The translations under genes and the position numbers were made by a program. A model generated the notes under the pieces. The model was given only the letters and a program-made list of their open reading frames with translations, ran no database searches and was not told the origin of the DNA. A stretch of DNA of 64,000 bases from Candidatus Eiseniibacteriota bacterium (GTDB lineage: Bacteria; Eisenbacteria; RBG-16-71-46; CAIMUX01), in NCBI GenBank assembly GCA_016712505.1, contig JADJQY010000004.1:248001-312000 (forward strand). Direction: 5' to 3'. Of this stretch, positions 51,486 through 60,661 are shown piece by piece; the first letter of the stretch is position 1; each line of letters starts with the position of its first letter.

Positions 51486-52316
51486 ATGTCAGCCAAAAAC
51501 GCGCCGAAAGGCCCGGCGGAGCGACCGATCGCGTCGGCTCCCCAGGCCCCCAACAATGACCCGGTCGCGCCGATCACGGCGCAACTCCAGTTGACCACGA
51601 TCCGCCGCCGCCTGGCCCGCATCCGCTCTGCAGGCGCGCTCGTCGCCCTGCTCGCGGCCGCCCCGGCACAGGCCTACAACGAGGGAGGCACCCTGCTGGT
51701 GCACTTCAACCCCTCGCTGACCTACTCCAGCGATGTCTCGAACTACGTCGGGATGTCGGGCATCGACTGCTCCGACGACCTCGCGGGGAACTGCCCCCCC
51801 TACAACGGGAGCTGCTACTACGGAAACGACACCCAGCCGACCTCGACCCGCGGGGTCGGGCAGGCCGATGTCGCGTTCGTCATGGCCGCCTTCCCGCCCG
51901 GCACCTGCGTACGGCTCGCCGGAGCAGCATTCGGCATCCAGTACGACGACTCCCACCTGGTCCTCGCCGACTGGGGGCAAGCGGGCTCGTTCGAACTCGC
52001 CACCGCCAATTGGCCGAACAGCGGGGAGGGCACAGCGGTCACCTTTGCCGGAGCCGTGGGGACCGCCCCAGTGCAGGAGCTCTACTGGTTTGCCTGCTAC
52101 GCCTACGCCCCGACCACGCTCCGGCTGATCGACCACCCCACGCAGGGTGCGATGGTCGCCGACGACGCCACCCCGTCCGCGATCCACCCGATCGCCGGGT
52201 TTGGCGTTGGCGGGCTTGCCGGGGCCGACGGTTACCGACCCGACGACCCCACCCCGGCGGAGACCTCGACCTGGGGGATGGTCAAGGCCCGTTACCGCTT
52301 TTCCACCAATCACTAA
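51486..52316 (+). CDS. Secreted protein of unknown function with C-terminal TWG-VKARY motif
   Basis: 276 residues. The hydrophobic signal segment (about 46-60, ALVALLAAAPAQA) follows an unusually long N-terminal stretch, so a later start is possible. The Shine-Dalgarno AGGAGGG is about 14 bases from the ATG. The mature part has paired cysteines (DCSDDLAGNCPPYNGSCYYG, PPGTCVRL, WFACYAY) and looks beta-rich. The end, TSTWGMVKARYR, matches the C-terminal region of the beta-helix protein at 28.2-29.4 kb. No known domain is recognised. Confidence 0.72.
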   Translation: MSAKNAPKGPAERPIASAPQAPNNDPVAPITAQLQLTTIRRRLARIRSAGALVALLAAAPAQAYNEGGTLLVHFNPSLTYSSDVSNYVGMSGIDCSDDLAGNCPPYNGSCYYGNDTQPTSTRGVGQADVAFVMAAFPPGTCVRLAGAAFGIQYDDSHLVLADWGQAGSFELATANWPNSGEGTAVTFAGAVGTAPVQELYWFACYAYAPTTLRLIDHPTQGAMVADDATPSAIHPIAGFGVGGLAGADGYRPDDPTPAETSTWGMVKARYRFSTNH

Positions 52317-52508
52317 GGCATTTCTGCCTTCCTGGCGGCGCGCGGGCGAATCGGTCCGGGCGCCGCAACTTTTTGCGCCGATCCGTGTTCCTCCGGCGCG
52401 ACTGAGTCCAATGAAGGCTTGACGCCGACACGTGGCGCTTGGGAAAAACGTAGGTTCGCAGGGAAGAGTCGATTCGACGTACCCGGGAGACCGGGCGAAG
52501 GAGGATCC

Positions 52509-53156
52509 ATGAAGGCAATGATGAGGCGCCTGGCCCCCTGGGCCATCGCGGCGCTCGTCGCCGCGCCGCTGATCGCGCCGCCCAACCAGGCGCTCGCCGC
52601 AGACCACCGCGAGACCTCGCGGGCGCAGGGAGACCCCGCCGCCGACATCGCAGATGTCTACGCGTGGCATGCAACCGGCGCAGGCACCTTGACCGCGATC
52701 GTCACCTACGGCGGCGGAGCGGACGTCGACCGGCGGACCAGTCCGCTGTACGACAAGGACGTGCTCTACACCATCAACATCGACAACACCGACGACTCGA
52801 ACTTCCAGCCAGACGAGCAGATCCTGGTGCGGTTCGGCCAGAACAACATCGGCGAGTGGGGAATCCAGGTCGTGGGACTCCCCGGCGCCGACGCCACGAT
52901 CGTCGGTCCGGTCGGTACGACGATCACCTCGGGAACGAAGGGCAAGGTTCGGGTGGGTCTGTACGACGATCCCTTCTTCTTCGACCTCACGGGGTTCAAG
53001 AATACCCTTCAAACCGGCACGGTCGATTTCGACGACGCGCGTGATGGCTTCGCGGGCAAGAACGTGATGGCGATCGTGCTCGAAATGGACCTGGCGGCGG
53101 CGACCGGAGGCAACAACAAGGTGCGCGTCTGGGCCACCACGGGGAGGAAGTCGTGA
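52509..53156 (+). CDS. DUF4331-like secreted protein (N-terminal half)
   Basis: 215 residues from the ATG at 52509, with AAGGAGG just upstream. Signal peptide about 1-30. ADHRETSRAQGDPAADIADV is the typical DUF4331 beginning, followed by beta strands (LYTINIDNTDDSNFQPDEQI, VRVGLYDDPFFFDLTGF) and NVMAIVLEM. The protein is about half of a normal DUF4331 protein. The other half appears to be encoded by the next gene, whose ATG overlaps its stop. Function of the family is unknown. Confidence 0.82.
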   Translation: MKAMMRRLAPWAIAALVAAPLIAPPNQALAADHRETSRAQGDPAADIADVYAWHATGAGTLTAIVTYGGGADVDRRTSPLYDKDVLYTINIDNTDDSNFQPDEQILVRFGQNNIGEWGIQVVGLPGADATIVGPVGTTITSGTKGKVRVGLYDDPFFFDLTGFKNTLQTGTVDFDDARDGFAGKNVMAIVLEMDLAAATGGNNKVRVWATTGRKS

Positions 53157-53752
53157 TGAAGACGCAACTGAAGCACCTCGTCCTGGCCCTGGGAGTCGTC
53201 GGCACCACGCTCGCGATCAGCTCCTGTGGCGATGACGACAAGGGTACGACCCCTCAGGAGCCGGGCGAGTTCACCTTCCGCTCCGACTCTCCGGCGCAGT
53301 ACATCCGGGTCGACCGGATGGGAATGCCCGCCGTGGCAACGGCGTTGATCTCGCCGGCGAACAAGCCGTCGTACAACGACGACGATCCGGAGGACGACGT
53401 CTCCGCAGGGGGAAAGTGGGCGCCGGACATCGTCTCGAACCTGGGCGCGCTGCATACCGCGCTCGATGACGACCTCACCACCCTGGGACTGACCCCGGCG
53501 ACGGTGACGCTCGCCACCAACCAGGGCGCTCCGCTCATCATCCCCGACGTGCTGACGCTGACCATCAATCAGGCGGCCGGCTTCCCGAACGGGCGGAGAC
53601 TGCCGGATCAGGTGATCGACCTGACGTTGGCGGTGATCCTGCTCGATCTGGCGGTGCACGATGTTGGGCTGTTCGCCGGGCTCCCTCTGAACCCGGACTC
53701 GAACGACAAGTCGTTCAGCCCGAACTTCCCGTACCTGGCCTCGGCCCACTAG
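53156..53752 (+). CDS. DUF4331-like lipoprotein (C-terminal half)
   Basis: 198 residues from the ATG at 53156 (TGATG overlap; GGAGGAAG upstream; a GTG at 53153 is also in frame). Lipobox ends in LAISSC near residue 24. IRVDRMGMPAVATALI and NDDDPEDD resemble the second half of DUF4331 proteins, and PDQVIDLTLAVILLDL the region near their end. It would be membrane-tethered, unlike its soluble partner. The two halves may assemble in the periplasm. Confidence 0.78.
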   Translation: MKTQLKHLVLALGVVGTTLAISSCGDDDKGTTPQEPGEFTFRSDSPAQYIRVDRMGMPAVATALISPANKPSYNDDDPEDDVSAGGKWAPDIVSNLGALHTALDDDLTTLGLTPATVTLATNQGAPLIIPDVLTLTINQAAGFPNGRRLPDQVIDLTLAVILLDLAVHDVGLFAGLPLNPDSNDKSFSPNFPYLASAH

Positions 53753-53808
53753 CGGCGGGAATCGTGCCCCCGGGGAGAACCGCGGGACGGGAAAGCAGGT
53801 AAGATGCG

Positions 53809-53839
53809 GCGGCCGCCCCGATCACCTCGGGGCGGCCGC
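53809..53839 (+). terminator. Strong 13-bp hairpin after the DUF4331 pair
   Basis: GCGGCCGCCCCGA and its exact complement enclose a five-base loop (TCACC). It lies 57 bases after the second DUF4331 stop and 45 bases before the TPR gene. No U tract follows, so it may be a terminator, an mRNA-end stabiliser or a processing site. Confidence 0.5.
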
Positions 53840-53883
53840 ACTGCGTTGTGGGTGCAGCGGAGTTCCGATCGGACGGAGGCTGA

Positions 53884-55212
53884 GTGGCGATCGCTTGGGT
53901 GAGGAAGAACGTCGCCGCGATGGCGAACGGCCTGCTGCGGCGGCTAGCGCCGATTGCTCTCCTGGCCACGCTCGTCCAGGCGCATCCAGGGCATGGTCCA
54001 GGCGGGGCAGCCGGGAGCGGCTACGTTGATGCACTGGTGAATCTGGAGGCCTCTACTCGGTCGCTGCGCGCGGATGCAGAGCGCCGTCCAACCGATTGGC
54101 TTCCGCTCGAAAGTGCAGCCCGCCTTTACCTGGAGCGTGCCCGGCTGACCGGAAACTACGACGACTTTGCCCGCGCCGACTCGATGCTCACCCGCGCCTT
54201 CGCGATCGCGCCCAAGAAGGCGGGCCCCTTCCTGACCCGGGCGGAGTACTTCCTCTCCATCCATCGCCTGGCCGATGCCGAGGCGGAGATCGCGAAAGAA
54301 GAGGGTGGCGCGATCATCCCGCCCGCAACACGGAGAGCGATCGCCGAGGTCCGCGCCGACCTCCTGGTCGAGCAGGGGAACTACTCAGAGGCGCGCACGG
54401 CGATCGAGGCGCTGGTGGCGCAGGAGCGCAACGCACCGAATCTCTCCCGCCTGGCCATCCTCGAGTGGCACCTCGGCCAACCGGCCAGGGCCGACCATCT
54501 CTTGGCCGAGGCTGAGTCGCTCTACTTCGGGCCGCAGGAGCAGTACCGCGCCTGGTTTCGCCTGCAGCGCGGTGACCTCGCCACAGCCCGGGGAAACTAC
54601 GACGAGGCGCTGGCGCGCTATCGCGAGGCGGAGGAACTGTTCCAGGGGTGGTGGCTGACCGCGTTCCGCGCGGCACAGGTGATGGAACGACAGCAGAAGT
54701 TCGAGGCCGCCACCTTCGCCTATCAGGATCTCGTCTCGCGCACCAATCTCCCGGAAGTGATGGATGCTCTGGCCGCCCTCTACCGCGAACAGGGGGAGGC
54801 GAGTGCGGCGACGCGCTGGATCGCCAAGGCGCGGCGGTTGCACGATGCGCGCGAAGCCCGGTTCGCCGAAGCGGCGCTCGGTCACGCCTTGCAGCACCAC
54901 CTCCATTTCGACCCCGATCCCAAGGCGGTGGTCAGCCGGGCAGAGCGGAACCGAGACCTCCGCTCCAACGGCGAAGCCTGGACGTGGCTGGCCCAGGCGC
55001 AGCTCCGCGCGGGAGACTTCGTCGCATCGGAAGCCGCGATCGATCGCGCGCTGAAGAGCGGATGGCGATCGGCCGAAACCTGGGCCACCGGAGCGATCGT
55101 CGCCCGACGCATGGGGAACGGCCGGCTGGAACGCGAGCGGCTTGGCGCGGCGGTCGCGCTCAATCCCGATGCGCCAAGGCTGGTCGCCTGGCTGGAGGAA
55201 CCTCCCCGATGA
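53884..55212 (+). CDS. Exported TPR protein
   Basis: 442 residues from a GTG at 53884 with a well-placed GGAGG; an ATG at 53920 would give a more compact signal peptide. The hydrophobic segment (about 17-33, LLRRLAPIALLATLVQAHPG) is followed by tandem TPR helices across about 70-430 (ESAARLYLERARLTGNYDDF, RADLLVEQGNYSEARTAIEA, AWTWLAQAQLRAGDFVASEA). It is probably a periplasmic scaffold. DUF4331 proteins precede it, and the hemH start overlaps its stop (ATGA). Confidence 0.85.
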   Translation: MAIAWVRKNVAAMANGLLRRLAPIALLATLVQAHPGHGPGGAAGSGYVDALVNLEASTRSLRADAERRPTDWLPLESAARLYLERARLTGNYDDFARADSMLTRAFAIAPKKAGPFLTRAEYFLSIHRLADAEAEIAKEEGGAIIPPATRRAIAEVRADLLVEQGNYSEARTAIEALVAQERNAPNLSRLAILEWHLGQPARADHLLAEAESLYFGPQEQYRAWFRLQRGDLATARGNYDEALARYREAEELFQGWWLTAFRAAQVMERQQKFEAATFAYQDLVSRTNLPEVMDALAALYREQGEASAATRWIAKARRLHDAREARFAEAALGHALQHHLHFDPDPKAVVSRAERNRDLRSNGEAWTWLAQAQLRAGDFVASEAAIDRALKSGWRSAETWATGAIVARRMGNGRLERERLGAAVALNPDAPRLVAWLEEPPR

Positions 55213-56252
55213 GCCGCTCCCGAACCGGCATCCTGCTGCTCAACCTCGGCACGCCGGTGGCGCCCGAGACCGGTCCGGTGCGCCGCTACCTGGCGGAGTT
55301 CCTGAACGACCCGCGGGTGCTCGACATTCCGACCGTGCCCCGCGCGCTCCTGCTCTACGGCGCGATCCTCCCCTTTCGGCCTCGGCAATCGGCCCATGCC
55401 TACCGGAAGATCTGGACGAATGAGGGCTCCCCGCTCTTGACCGCAGGGCGCGCCCTGGCGGAAAAGCTCGCCAAACGCTACGGAGGTGCGGTACCGGTCG
55501 AACTGGCCATGCGCTATCAGGAGCCGTCGATTCGGGACGCGCTGGCCCGGTTTCAGTCCGCGGGAGTCGAGCGCATCGTCGCCGTCCCACTCTTTCCGCA
55601 GTACTCGTCGGCCGCGACCGGCTCGGCCCTCGAGGCGCTCTACGCCGAAGCAGGTCGTCTCCACAATGTGCCGAGCCTTCAGGTCGTGCCTGCATTCTAC
55701 GAGCACTCCGCGTTCCTGGAGGCCGTAGCCACGGTGGCGCGTCCGGTGCTCGCGGCGTTCCGTCCCGACCGCCTGCTGATGAGTTTCCACGGACTTCCGG
55801 TCCGTCAGGTGCGAAAGGGAGATCCCACCGGCACTCACTGCTACCAGAGCGAAAACTGCTGCAACGCGATCGGTCCGGAGAACGCCTTCTGCTATCGCGC
55901 GCAATGTCACGCCACGGCGCGCGGGATCGCTGCCGCTCTAGAGCTCCCGCCCGGGGCGTGGGAGCTCGCCTTTCAGTCCCGGTTGGGGCGGATCCCCTGG
56001 ATCGAGCCGTACACCGATGTCCGGGTGGTCGCGCTGGCCCGTGCCGGTGTCCGGCGCCTCGCGGTACTCTGCCCCGCCTTCGTGGCCGACTGCCTGGAAA
56101 CCCTGGAAGAGATCGGAATCCGCGCCCGGGAGAGCTTCCTGGCGGCGGGTGGCGAGGCGTTGGAACTGGTGCCGTGCGTCAACGCGAGCGAGGTGTGGGT
56201 CGGTGCCCTGGTGGGGCTGCTCGGCGAGACCAGCCCGGACCTGGCCCGGTAG
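55209..56252 (+). CDS. hemH: Ferrochelatase, with extra cysteine cluster
   Basis: 347 residues. ILLLNLGTPVAPETGPVRRY, RYLAEFLNDPRVLDIP, AMRYQEPSI and LMSFHGLPVR (catalytic His) are standard ferrochelatase blocks, and FVADCLETLEEI holds the second conserved acidic residues. It inserts Fe(II) into the porphyrin in haem or coproporphyrin synthesis. Between the catalytic His and the next helix lie CYQSENCCNAIG and CYRAQCHATA, five cysteines in a short internal segment. Internal cysteines bind a [2Fe-2S] cluster in some bacterial ferrochelatases (for example in myxobacteria). Haem supply suits the cytochrome genes in this window. Its start overlaps the TPR gene. Confidence 0.95.
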   Translation: MSRSRTGILLLNLGTPVAPETGPVRRYLAEFLNDPRVLDIPTVPRALLLYGAILPFRPRQSAHAYRKIWTNEGSPLLTAGRALAEKLAKRYGGAVPVELAMRYQEPSIRDALARFQSAGVERIVAVPLFPQYSSAATGSALEALYAEAGRLHNVPSLQVVPAFYEHSAFLEAVATVARPVLAAFRPDRLLMSFHGLPVRQVRKGDPTGTHCYQSENCCNAIGPENAFCYRAQCHATARGIAAALELPPGAWELAFQSRLGRIPWIEPYTDVRVVALARAGVRRLAVLCPAFVADCLETLEEIGIRARESFLAAGGEALELVPCVNASEVWVGALVGLLGETSPDLAR

Positions 56253-56318
56253 ACCTCCCTTCCTGCTATCGTAGCGAGGGTCGCTCGAATCGGTACTGCA
56301 TTCTGTCGAGGAGGTCTT

Positions 56319-59300
56319 GTGTTCGTGGGGTTGCTCGGCGGCCGGTCCGCCATCTCGATGAAGAACCTGTCTGGCTTCCCCAACCTTGCGAGGTTGGTCG
56401 GCGCCGCGAGCCTGGCGACTCTCGCCTCCCTCGGGCCGGACCCCGCCCCGGCGCAGTCGGACACCAAGCCGCTCCCCCCAACCCGCACGATCCAGTTCGA
56501 GACCAGGGAGGCGACGGAGGCCTCGATCGACGTCGCACCCGACGGCGCAACGCTGGTCTTCACCCTCCTCGGTGATCTCTATCGACTCCCGATCGGCGGC
56601 GGCGAGGCGACACCGCTGACCAGCGGAAGTGCCTACGATGATCGTCCCCGATTCTCGCCCGACGGGAAGACGCTCGCCTTCATCTCCGATCGTGAGGGGG
56701 AAGGGGTCTACCTCCTGGATCTCTCGAGCGGGTCGGTCCGCACCCTCTCGACGCAACTCGATCGGCCGAGCCGCCTGCAGTGGTCGTCGGACGGCACCAG
56801 CGTGTACGTCCAGACGGCGCAGCTCGTGCGGGGCGAGTGGATCTGGCGGGCCGAAGGGCTCGATCCGCGGACCGGGGCCAGAGCGGAAGTCGCGACGCTT
56901 GCGGCTCCCGGTGGTGACTTGCCGTCCGCAGGCTGGACCGACAACCGGGTGATCTGCGCGCGCGTCCCCTCTCCCGACGGCGCGTGGATCGCCGGCGCCG
57001 AGCTGCGGAACGGAACCCTGGACCGACTCACGATCATGCCCCGCGCCGGGGGAGCCGGCCGTGAGCTGGACTCCGGCGTCCCGCGCTATCACCGGCGTGG
57101 CGTTCTGTCCCCCAGCATCGCCTGGTCGCCGGACGGAACGACCCTCTACGCCTTCGGAGATGGCGATCTCCGGCGCATTCCGATCGATGGATCGTCTCCG
57201 ACGGCGATTCCGTTCCGGGCCCGGGTCGCCTTCGAACGCCGCGATGGAGCCGGCCCGGCGTTCGTCGTGCCGGAGCGGGCGGTGTTCAATCCGCGCGGAA
57301 TCGTCGATCTGCGCATCGCCCCCCCGAACGGCAAGATGGCGGTCTATCAGAGCGGAGGAGATCTGTATCTCGCCCCCTTCCGCACGGCGAAGGGGAGTCT
57401 GACCGTGCGTGGCTGGGGGTGGGACTTCGCACCGGCCTGGAACCACGACGCCCGTGAGTTCGCTTTCCAGCGCTTCGACGGAGAGGTAACCACCACCTGG
57501 ATCAAAGGGCTCCCGAAGGGGGCGGCAAACGATCTCGGGGTCGAGCTCGCACTCGAGGAGCGCCCGATCGTCGAACCGAGGACTCCCTACCGTCTCGCCG
57601 CCTGGCATCCGGATGGGGAACGATTGCTCATCGACGAACCGCTCGACGGGATCCACCGTCTTTCGATCCTCGATCCCCAGAGCGGGGAGACCTTTCAGCT
57701 CTGGCTGACCGGAAGCGCGGTCGACCCGGCCCCGTTCTTTGGCCCGAAGGACCAGGACCTCTACTTCACCGATCTCGATGCGCGCGGAGTGCCGAACCTC
57801 TTTCGCCTCCCCTTGGGCGCACCGCTCCGCGCGGAGCAGGTGACTGAATTCGAGAGCGGAGCCTGGGAGTCGCTCATCTCGCCCGACGAGACGCAGTTGA
57901 TCTTCCGAAGAAACTTCGGACTCTTCGCCGCACCGATCCGCACCACGGCCGGTGCCCCGCGCGATCGCGACGCGGAGGCACTGGCCAGCAGTTTCGACGG
58001 CTCGTTCGGCTGGTTCTTCAACTCCAAGAATGTCTTCCTGGTCGAGGGAGGCAGCTTCGGCGCAGTCCGGGTGGACGACAAGGAAGCGCTCAGCTTCAGC
58101 ATGGAGAACATCTACGGCGTCTCGCCCAAGGGAGTGAGCGCCTTGATCGAGCACCTCAATCTGGTCGATCTCGAAACCGGGATGATCGCGAGGGATCGCT
58201 CGATCGAGATCGAGGATGGGAAGTTCCTGCGGATCGGCCGGGCGTCGGAGTTCAAGAACTCGAACCCGCGCGTCCGTCTCGATGCGACCGGCCTCTACGC
58301 GATCCCCGGTCTGTTCGACTGGAACCTCGAGCTGGGGGAATCGCTGCCGCGGCAGTCCTTCGCCTGCGGAGTCACGAACGCCCTGGAACGGGGCAGTTCG
58401 ATCCCGAGGTTCTGGGCCTATCGCGACGCGGTCGACGCGGCGCTGCAGAACGGGCCTCGGCTCTTCGGGAGCGGACCCCGGATCTCCGGCGCGACGCCCG
58501 ACGCCGCGCTCCAGGTCCGCGATGGGAGCGAGGCGGTTGCCGTGGTCCAGCACCTGGCGGAATCGAACCTCTCCTGGATCGAGCTGGGAGACGATCTCCT
58601 CCGGGCCGCCGCGCGGGCCGCGACGGAGGAGGCTACACGCCGCGCGCTGCCGGTCGGCATCTCGACCACCTCCTTGCGCGCGGCGGTGAATGCCATCGCC
58701 GACGGCGCCTTCCATCTGCACGGCGGCACCGAGGTCGGGCTCCGTTCGGACATGACCGGGCTACTCGCGCAGAGCGGTGTCGTCTGGGCGCCGTCGCTTT
58801 CGCCGGTGGCCACCGCTCCCCGCTTGCGCCTCTTCGGCCGTCTGGCCGAGGACCCGTACAAGCTGACCGTGAGTCATCGGCGTGCTTCCTTCGCCCAGGA
58901 GGTCGCGATCGCCGACCCTGCCTCGGCACGCATCTTCCCTTCCCGGGCGCGCAGTCTCAACCGCGCGAAGGCCGATGGCGTGCGGCTGGCCTGCGCCAGC
59001 GAGACGACCACTCGCTCCGGCCTGGCCGGCGCCGGTCTGCTGGCCGAACTTGAGGCCTGGGTCGAGGCGGGACTCGCCCCCAAGGATGTGCTGCGCATCG
59101 GCACCCTCGGTGCGGCGGAACTGCTCGGCCTCGAGGGGACGATCGGCGCTTTCCGCCCGGGCAATCGAGCCGATCTGGTGCTCCTCCAGCGCAACCCGCT
59201 CGAGGACATCACCGCCATCGGCGACGTCGCGTACGTGATCAAGGAAGGGAGGGCCGTGACTCCGCTCGAATGCCTCCTTCCCCGGGCGGGTTCGACCAAG

Positions 59301-59321
59301 ACGAAGCCGAAAGAGGAGTAG
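56319..59321 (+). CDS. Exported beta-propeller protein fused to a degenerate amidohydrolase domain
   Basis: 1000 residues from a GTG at 56319 (GAGGAGG upstream). The hydrophobic N-terminus covers about 20-45. TolB-like blades fill about 60-600 (VAPDGATLVFTLLGDLYRLP, FSPDGKTLAFISDREGEGVY). From about 620 to 990 the layout is that of imidazolonepropionase-like amidohydrolases: LDATGLYAIPGLFD, the barrel, then LGAAELLGLEGTIGAFRPGN and NRADLVLLQRNPLEDI. The usual HxH after the first strand is replaced by DWNLELG, and the usual metal Asp segment reads CASETTTR. Catalysis by the normal dizinc route is therefore doubtful. Function unknown. Confidence 0.8.
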   Translation: MFVGLLGGRSAISMKNLSGFPNLARLVGAASLATLASLGPDPAPAQSDTKPLPPTRTIQFETREATEASIDVAPDGATLVFTLLGDLYRLPIGGGEATPLTSGSAYDDRPRFSPDGKTLAFISDREGEGVYLLDLSSGSVRTLSTQLDRPSRLQWSSDGTSVYVQTAQLVRGEWIWRAEGLDPRTGARAEVATLAAPGGDLPSAGWTDNRVICARVPSPDGAWIAGAELRNGTLDRLTIMPRAGGAGRELDSGVPRYHRRGVLSPSIAWSPDGTTLYAFGDGDLRRIPIDGSSPTAIPFRARVAFERRDGAGPAFVVPERAVFNPRGIVDLRIAPPNGKMAVYQSGGDLYLAPFRTAKGSLTVRGWGWDFAPAWNHDAREFAFQRFDGEVTTTWIKGLPKGAANDLGVELALEERPIVEPRTPYRLAAWHPDGERLLIDEPLDGIHRLSILDPQSGETFQLWLTGSAVDPAPFFGPKDQDLYFTDLDARGVPNLFRLPLGAPLRAEQVTEFESGAWESLISPDETQLIFRRNFGLFAAPIRTTAGAPRDRDAEALASSFDGSFGWFFNSKNVFLVEGGSFGAVRVDDKEALSFSMENIYGVSPKGVSALIEHLNLVDLETGMIARDRSIEIEDGKFLRIGRASEFKNSNPRVRLDATGLYAIPGLFDWNLELGESLPRQSFACGVTNALERGSSIPRFWAYRDAVDAALQNGPRLFGSGPRISGATPDAALQVRDGSEAVAVVQHLAESNLSWIELGDDLLRAAARAATEEATRRALPVGISTTSLRAAVNAIADGAFHLHGGTEVGLRSDMTGLLAQSGVVWAPSLSPVATAPRLRLFGRLAEDPYKLTVSHRRASFAQEVAIADPASARIFPSRARSLNRAKADGVRLACASETTTRSGLAGAGLLAELEAWVEAGLAPKDVLRIGTLGAAELLGLEGTIGAFRPGNRADLVLLQRNPLEDITAIGDVAYVIKEGRAVTPLECLLPRAGSTKTKPKEE

Positions 59322-59327
59322 TTCCGC

Positions 59328-59636
59328 ATGGGCGATCGACTCCTGCTTCGGCCGCACCCCGACGGAGTGACGCTCGAACTGCGCGTGAAGCCGAAGGCCC
59401 AGACCGAGCGGCTGGTTGGATTTCACGGCGGCGCGCTCAAGCTCTCGGTGCGGGCCGCGCCGGAGCGCGGCCGCGCCACCGAGGCGGTGCGGCGACTCCT
59501 GGCCGGAACGCTTTCCCTGCCGCTGGCGCAGGTCGAGATCCTGAGCGGGGAGACCAGTCAGGACAAGACGGTGCTGATCCGCGGGATCGATGCGCCGGAC
59601 CTCGAAGCACGAATCATCGCCGCACTGGCCCCCTGA
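59328..59636 (+). CDS. DUF167 / YggU family protein
   Basis: 102 residues from the ATG at 59328, six bases after the preceding stop, with AGAGGAG upstream. The whole protein is the DUF167 fold: LELRVKPKAQTERLVGF, LKLSVRAAPERGRATEAVRR and QVEILSGETSQDKTVLIRGI. The family is widespread and of unknown function, often with RNA-related neighbours. It is convergent with the quinone oxidoreductase gene, leaving 20 bases between them. Confidence 0.93.
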   Translation: MGDRLLLRPHPDGVTLELRVKPKAQTERLVGFHGGALKLSVRAAPERGRATEAVRRLLAGTLSLPLAQVEILSGETSQDKTVLIRGIDAPDLEARIIAALAP

Positions 59637-59656
59637 AGGTTCCCGGCGGCCGCCGA

Positions 59657-60643
59657 CTAGGGAACGGTCAGCACCACCTTGCCGATGTTCTCGTTCCGTT
59701 GGACCACGGCATGCGCCTCCTCCACCTCGGTGATCGGAAACTCCGCGTGGATCACCGGTCGAACGGTTCCGGTGCCCAGCGCGGGCCACACCTCCGCGCG
59801 CAGCTCGCGCAACACGCGTGCCTTCTCGGACAACGGTCGTGCGCGCAATGTGCTTCCGATCACCCGCAGGCGCCGGGAGAGGATCGGCCGGAGATCGAGC
59901 GCGACATAGCGGCCCCGCATCAGGCCGATCACGATCCAGCGACCCCCGACATTCATGAGCGGGAGATGATGCTCGAGTTCCTCGCCTCCGAGACAATCGA
60001 GGGCCACATCGATCCCGCCTGGAACCCGCTGCGCGCCAAGATGCTTCAACCGCTCGGTCACATTTTCCTTGGCATGAACGATCACGTCGTCCGCACCAAG
60101 CTCCCGCACCCGCTGGGCTTTCGCCGCCGTCCCCACGGTCGTGATCACCTGCGCGCCGCGGAGCTTCGCCACCTGGATCGCCGCCAACCCCACCCCACTT
60201 GCCCCCGCATGAATCAACGCTGTCTCGCCCGACTTGAGCTCCCCCTCGATCACCAGGTTGAGCCACGCGGTGGCGAACGCCTCCGGGAGCGACGACGCCT
60301 GCGCCAAAGAGAGGCTGCTCGGGATCGGCAGGAGCAGGTCACGGTGCACCGCCACCCGCTCCGCATACCCTCCTCCGGCCAGGAGGCACGCCGCGCGATC
60401 TCCAGCCTGCCACGGTCCCGCACCCGGACCCGCGCGCTCGATGATGCCCGCCGCCTCGAGACCCAGATACTCCGGCGCCCCCGGCGGGGGCGGATACTTC
60501 CCTTCCCGTTGCAGCAGATCGGCCCGATTGACGGCAGTGGCATGGATGCGGAGCAGCACCTCGTCGTGGCCCAGCTCCGGTTCGGGAACCTGCTCCCAGG
60601 AAAGGGAGCGCCCCGCGTCGTCTCGCACCCGAATCGCTCGCAT
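59657..60643 (-). CDS. NAD(P)H-quinone oxidoreductase, PIG3-type (MDR superfamily)
   Basis: 328 residues. VNRADLLQREGKYPPPPGAP is diagnostic for PIG3/TP53I3-like quinone oxidoreductases. The Rossmann cofactor loop is HAGASGVGLAAIQVAK, and the catalytic-zinc ligands of alcohol dehydrogenases are absent, as usual in this subfamily. It reduces quinones or enones with NADPH and is cytoplasmic. It starts 18 bases after the stop of the membrane protein gene and is probably co-transcribed with it. Confidence 0.93.
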   Translation of the reverse strand: MRAIRVRDDAGRSLSWEQVPEPELGHDEVLLRIHATAVNRADLLQREGKYPPPPGAPEYLGLEAAGIIERAGPGAGPWQAGDRAACLLAGGGYAERVAVHRDLLLPIPSSLSLAQASSLPEAFATAWLNLVIEGELKSGETALIHAGASGVGLAAIQVAKLRGAQVITTVGTAAKAQRVRELGADDVIVHAKENVTERLKHLGAQRVPGGIDVALDCLGGEELEHHLPLMNVGGRWIVIGLMRGRYVALDLRPILSRRLRVIGSTLRARPLSEKARVLRELRAEVWPALGTGTVRPVIHAEFPITEVEEAHAVVQRNENIGKVVLTVP

Positions 60644-60661
60644 CGTTCCCCCTGCGTCGGC

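Noticed and set aside
51486..51590. Alternative TTG start at about 51591 for the secreted protein, giving a shorter signal peptide
   Set aside because: There is no Shine-Dalgarno sequence before it. The upstream ATG has AGGAGGG, although at a long distance. Left as a stated uncertainty.
55938..58721. Open reading frame of 927 codons on the minus strand
   Set aside because: It is antisense to hemH and the propeller-amidohydrolase gene, whose domains are clear. The translation is Arg/Glu/Gly-rich, without domains, as expected for a shadow frame in GC-rich DNA.
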